DNA of 14,952 nucleotides, taken from Candidatus Saccharibacteria bacterium UBA3225. Lineage in GTDB: Bacteria > Patescibacteriota > Saccharimonadia > Saccharimonadales > Saccharimonadaceae. The stretch is from positions 1-14,952 of the forward strand of contig DEVX01000042.1 of the NCBI GenBank assembly GCA_002363515.1. Direction: 5' to 3'. Below are positions 12,163 through 14,952 of the stretch, piece by piece. The translations under genes and the position numbers were made by a program. How positions within the stretch are numbered: position 1 is the stretch's first letter; every line of letters starts with the position of its first letter. The notes below the pieces were generated by a model. That model was not told the origin of the DNA and did not search any database. It saw only the letters and a program-made list of their open reading frames with translations.

Positions 12163-14004
12163 CTATTTGCGCTTTAGGGCTTCGCAGTTAGCGACGAGAC
12201 GCTCGCGAAAACCGGCACGAGCCGCATCGGCGTTCTCGTTATTCCCTTTCCAGGCATTAAGCGCGGGATCTTGGAGTGCGCGCGCAAACGAGAAGGTGAC
12301 TGGCCATGGGAATGGGCCGTTATTAGTGACCTCCTGAAGATTATCGGTAGCTTGCGTGACACTTTGGCCGCCGCTAAGGAAGACTACGCCGGCAAGGTTG
12401 CTCGGGACGTGTGCCCTTAGTACGTCGGCAGTGGCTTTGCCTACTTCGGCTGGGGTGGACTGTGTATGATAGCGCTTGCCTGCAAGCACCATGTTAACTT
12501 TTAGGATACAACCCGGTAGACTGACGTTCTTATTCTTTAGTTCTTCAAACAAGGCATCAAGAATTTGCCCAGTAAATTCTATGTTCTTTTCGATTGGGTA
12601 ATCGCCATCGTAGACTAGCTCTGGTTCCACAATTGGCACAATGCCAGCGTTTTGACAGTCAAGTGCGTATTGGGCAAGAATTTCGGCATTTTTGCGAATT
12701 GCCATTTGACTAGGACTATGATCGGTTACTTCGAAAGCGGCGCGCCATTTTGCGAAGCGGGCGCCCATTTGGTAATATTCGGCGAGGCGATCCGGTAGAC
12801 CGTCGAGGCCTTTGGTGTATTTTTCGTCAGTGCCATCGATAGGTTCGAGGCCTTGGTCTACTTTGATGCCAGGCAGAATGCCCTTGTCGGCCAAGAATGT
12901 GACAAAATCGCGACCATCATCGGATTGTTGACGGGCGGTTTCGTCGAAAAGAATAACGCCATTGACGAATTTCTCGAGATCTGGGGTAGTAAAGAAAAGA
13001 TTTCGATAATCGCGACGATGTTGCTCGTCGTCGGGAATGTTCATACCTTCAAATTTCTTATGGATAGAACCGCCGGATTCGTCGGCAGCGAGGATGCCGC
13101 GGCCTTCGGAAACTAGTCTTTTTGCGTTAGATTCTACTTCGAGCATTTTATCCTCCTTTGGATTGTGTTTTTCGACGCGATAGAAATCGTCGGATATTTC
13201 TTCTTCGAGTGTTGAGATGTTAGAGCTAGAACTTAGGATTGAGCGTTCGATGTTGGCGCGCGCTAGAAGTAAGGCTTCGTCAACATCTTTTCCAAGTACA
13301 AGTGCGCCGAAAACAGAGGCGCCAATGGTTAGATGTGAGCTAAGATGCGTCATGAGGTCTTGACGATCTTCGAGCTGCCAGCGAACGCGCTTGCCCATAT
13401 ATTCGATATGATGTGGCGTAATGACAACTAAGTTTTCGACATTTTGATTGAGCTTCGTGTCTGTGATAACGATACTGGCGCGATTGATGAGTTCGCGCAT
13501 ATGATTGGCGTTAACGTTGCTATATTTGCCGACGAATAATGCTAATTTGCTCTGGTGATTTAGATTTAGATATTCGATGAGTTCTTCGGCAAGTTTTGGC
13601 GAGATGCTGGCGCTGCGGTCGGCGTAGATCCAGTCGACGCTTTCTTTGGGAATTTCCCAGGTGGTTTGTTTATAGTTGCTAGGGCTAAGATAGCTGACGT
13701 GGCGGTCTTGGCAAAGAATATATCGATAAACGATATTGGCGTCTTTGACGATAAATTGCCCATCTAGGAACTTCGCTGAGGTATTTGCGATTTCGGCGGT
13801 TAGCCCAAAACGCGTCAATACTTCTAGGCTGATGCTAGCGCCGCCAAAAATGGAGACACGGTTGTAATATTTATGTGTAGAACCGTCAAAAGCGAAATCT
13901 AGCCATTTGATATCGTTCTGGTCGGTCTCGAATTTGTTTTGGCGATTATCGAGGCGCAGATAAACGTCTTTCGTGATATTGCCAACAATCAAAATGTTGC
14001 TCAT
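12163..14004 (-). CDS. PfkB-like (degenerate) / class I fructose-1,6-bisphosphate aldolase fusion
   Basis: 613 aa. Residues 1-260 resemble a ribokinase/PfkB sugar kinase: GNITKDVYLRLD at 8-19 and FGGASISLEVLTRFG at 53-67. Where the family has catalytic GAGD, this protein has SSHL (about 222-225), followed by the usual helix (LGKDVDEALLLA). The catalytic Asp is therefore missing, and the domain is probably not an active kinase. Residues 287-613 are a complete class I aldolase: GILAADES at 303-310, GIKVDQG at 379-385, FAKWR at 417-421, IVEPE at 458-462, Schiff-base Lys502 in ILKVNM, and FLSGGQS at 542-548. The aldolase splits fructose-1,6-bisphosphate to DHAP and glyceraldehyde-3-phosphate in glycolysis. 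The domains are in one frame without a stop. An SD and ATG at the junction may also give a separate 327-aa aldolase. The start at 14004 lies 6 nt after a TACAAT box, so it is leaderless. Confidence 0.9.
   Translation of the reverse strand: MSNILIVGNITKDVYLRLDNRQNKFETDQNDIKWLDFAFDGSTHKYYNRVSIFGGASISLEVLTRFGLTAEIANTSAKFLDGQFIVKDANIVYRYILCQDRHVSYLSPSNYKQTTWEIPKESVDWIYADRSASISPKLAEELIEYLNLNHQSKLALFVGKYSNVNANHMRELINRASIVITDTKLNQNVENLVVITPHHIEYMGKRVRWQLEDRQDLMTHLSSHLTIGASVFGALVLGKDVDEALLLARANIERSILSSSSNISTLEEEISDDFYRVEKHNPKEDKMLEVESNAKRLVSEGRGILAADESGGSIHKKFEGMNIPDDEQHRRDYRNLFFTTPDLEKFVNGVILFDETARQQSDDGRDFVTFLADKGILPGIKVDQGLEPIDGTDEKYTKGLDGLPDRLAEYYQMGARFAKWRAAFEVTDHSPSQMAIRKNAEILAQYALDCQNAGIVPIVEPELVYDGDYPIEKNIEFTGQILDALFEELKNKNVSLPGCILKVNMVLAGKRYHTQSTPAEVGKATADVLRAHVPSNLAGVVFLSGGQSVTQATDNLQEVTNNGPFPWPVTFSFARALQDPALNAWKGNNENADAARAGFRERLVANCEALKRK
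13144..13159 (-). promoter_or_regulatory. Internal Shine-Dalgarno and ATG at the kinase/aldolase junction
   Basis: On the minus strand AAAGGAGGA (13159-13151) lies 4 nt before ATG 13146, codon 287 of the fusion. The ATG begins MLEVESNAKRL, exactly where a stand-alone class I aldolase would start. Translation here would give a 327-aa enzyme. The long ORF has no SD at its own 5' end. Confidence 0.65.
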
Positions 14005-14010
14005 GCTTTT

Positions 14011-14016
14011 ATTGTA
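14011..14016 (-). promoter_or_regulatory. Extended -10 box for the leaderless aldolase fusion gene
   Basis: TGC-TACAAT on the minus strand, 6 nt before ATG 14004, inside the 35-nt gap after the phosphoesterase stop. No good -35 was found; the extended -10 TG may compensate. Read-through from the upstream gene is also possible because no terminator lies in the gap. Confidence 0.5.
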
Positions 14017-14039
14017 GCATAAGCGTCTCTTATCCGTAG

Positions 14040-14792
14040 CTAGTTGTCTAATATGCGGTAATAACGGTTGACTGTGTAGTCGATGGCTGGATATTTGTCG
14101 CTATAGCCAAGCATCTCGTTAATGGCGTGATCAACGTCATAGGCGATGTCGATTTGTTCGTATGAGACTTTATCAGGCGATATTTCGAGAATGCCAACAC
14201 TGGCGGCTTCAATACCGATGGGGCATCCGACGCTACCGGGGTTAATAAATAGTTTGCCATCGTGTGTTTTGGTAGTGCAACGGATATGCGTGTGCCCAAA
14301 GAGAAAGATGTCGGCGTCGATGTTTTTGAAGATTAGTTTGCATTGGGTGCTATCGGGCCGGAAGTAAAACTTGCGATAGTTTCCGAGCTGATCAAGTGGG
14401 TAATGGCTGGCGTAAATTTTGCTCCCCTCCACTTCTACGGTCTGTTGTTGTGAAAACTGGCGAAGGAAATTGATTGATGCGTTGCTGATTTGTTCATGGT
14501 TCCATTTAAATAAATCTATGATTTCTGGAGGGAGCATTTCTTGGTTTTCGTCGTTGTGGTTATGGACAGGTAAGGCTTTCAATAAGTAATTTTCGTGATT
14601 TCCGTGAACCATTGCTAAGATTTGGTTTTGGTGCTCCATGATAAGCTGAACACATTCTTCTGGATGTGCACCTAGACCGATTACGTCGCCAAGACAAATG
14701 AACTTATCGACGCCGCGTTCTTGGAATTCTTGAAAAACAGCACGCAATGCGTCGATATTACTATGCACGTCAGAAATAATCCCAATTCGCAA
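14040..14792 (-). CDS. Calcineurin-like metallophosphoesterase (YfcE/MJ0936-like)
   Basis: 250 aa, cytoplasmic. All the metal-binding motifs of the family are present in order: SDVHSN at 7-12, CLGDVIGLG at 34-42, GNHENYLL at 64-71, SHYPL at about 130, FGHTHIR at about 165-171, and a downstream NPGSVG that is usual in the Metallophos_2 group. It should bind two divalent metals and hydrolyse phosphoesters. The substrate is not predictable from sequence; family members include cyclic nucleotide and dinucleoside polyphosphate phosphatases. The start is TTG at 14792: GAGGAG lies 7 nt upstream, the promoter at 14823-14851 fits, and the protein begins MRIGIISDVHSN as family members do. It lies 35 nt upstream of the aldolase fusion on the same strand and may be partly co-transcribed. 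Confidence 0.92.
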   Translation of the reverse strand: MRIGIISDVHSNIDALRAVFQEFQERGVDKFICLGDVIGLGAHPEECVQLIMEHQNQILAMVHGNHENYLLKALPVHNHNDENQEMLPPEIIDLFKWNHEQISNASINFLRQFSQQQTVEVEGSKIYASHYPLDQLGNYRKFYFRPDSTQCKLIFKNIDADIFLFGHTHIRCTTKTHDGKLFINPGSVGCPIGIEAASVGILEISPDKVSYEQIDIAYDVDHAINEMLGYSDKYPAIDYTVNRYYRILDN

Positions 14793-14822
14793 AACAGTTC
14801 TCCTCTCTTTAATGATTCTTGT

Positions 14823-14851
14823 ATTATATCAAATTTTTGTATTTTTGTCAA
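14823..14851 (-). promoter_or_regulatory. Perfect-consensus promoter of the metallophosphoesterase gene
   Basis: TTGACA (14851-14846), a 17-nt spacer and TGA-TATAAT (14828-14823), i.e. perfect -35, spacing, -10 and extended TG. The predicted start is near 14816, giving a leader of about 23 nt with GAGGAG. The -35 begins 10 nt after the polA stop codon. Confidence 0.85.
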
Positions 14852-14861
14852 GATGCTAATG

Positions 14862-14952
14862 TTAGAGTTCGCCCCAATCTTGCCCAGTTGTGACATCTAC
14901 GGCAAGCTTGACGGGTAACTCTGGTGCTACATTTTCCATGCAGGATTTTAGC
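14862..14952 (-). CDS. polA: DNA polymerase I, C-terminal end (partial)
   Basis: The last 29 or so codons of a minus-strand gene that extends past the right edge, ending in TAA at 14864-14862. The readable end is LKSCMENV, then APELPVKLAVDVTTGQDWGE and a final L. This matches the usual C-terminus of family A DNA polymerases, where MENAxxLxVPLxVDxxxGxxWxEA follows the palm domain. The match is short, so identity is likely but not certain. No terminator hairpin is seen between its stop and the next promoter, so transcription may run on into the phosphoesterase gene. Confidence 0.65.
   Translation of the reverse strand, partial: LKSCMENVAPELPVKLAVDVTTGQDWGEL

Noticed and set aside
1..14952. TGA read as an amino acid, as in some CPR lineages
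   Set aside because: Genes end cleanly at TGA (murL, paralogue B, the 215-aa and 152-aa genes) and no conserved gene has an in-frame TGA.
1..14952. CRISPR array, insertion sequence, prophage, tRNA or rRNA
   Set aside because: No regularly spaced repeats, transposase motifs, phage structural genes or tRNA-like cloverleaf were seen.

Overview
The window looks like chromosome from a member of the Patescibacteria/CPR, most likely Candidatus Saccharibacteria (TM7). This is inferred from gene content and was not tested by a search. The pointers are a CPR-type T4SS-pilin domain fused to Ig-like (BIG2) and protease domains, a class I fructose-bisphosphate aldolase carrying an N-terminal sugar-kinase-like domain, short intergenic gaps, and several genes whose -10 box lies 6-10 nt from the ATG. 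The code is standard; TGA acts as stop. No tRNA, rRNA, CRISPR array, insertion sequence or phage gene was seen.

Left block (1-3761, minus strand). In transcription order it holds a 203-aa protein resembling sigma-70 region 2, a secreted or membrane pilin-BIG2-BIG2-C39-protease fusion that overlaps it by 26 nt, a MurL-type PP-loop protein, and the start of murD, which overlaps murL as ATGA. The MurL-MurD pair implies peptidoglycan D-glutamate made by the 'ligate L-Glu, then epimerise' route.

Middle block (3796-10087, plus strand). Two tandem paralogous multi-pass membrane proteins each have a closely similar promoter, a strong Shine-Dalgarno and a near-identical terminator hairpin, so the duplicated unit seems to be the whole expression cassette. 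Next come uvrA (leaderless), a CTC-type ribosomal protein bL25 and a TetR-family regulator.

Right-centre block (10088-12071). This holds three genes of unknown function, each with a strong SD and its own terminator: 215 aa and 152 aa on the plus strand, and an 80-aa membrane-anchored, extremely acidic protein on the minus strand.

Right block (12112-14952, minus strand). A PfkB-like/class I aldolase fusion ORF has a near-perfect internal SD and ATG at the domain junction. Upstream of it are a calcineurin-like metallophosphoesterase and the extreme C-terminus of what is probably DNA polymerase I.

Two modes of expression stand out. Housekeeping-type genes (murL, uvrA, the aldolase fusion) and the sigma-like gene appear leaderless or nearly so. 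The lineage-specific genes have leaders of about 40-80 nt, strong SDs and compact GC-rich terminators.
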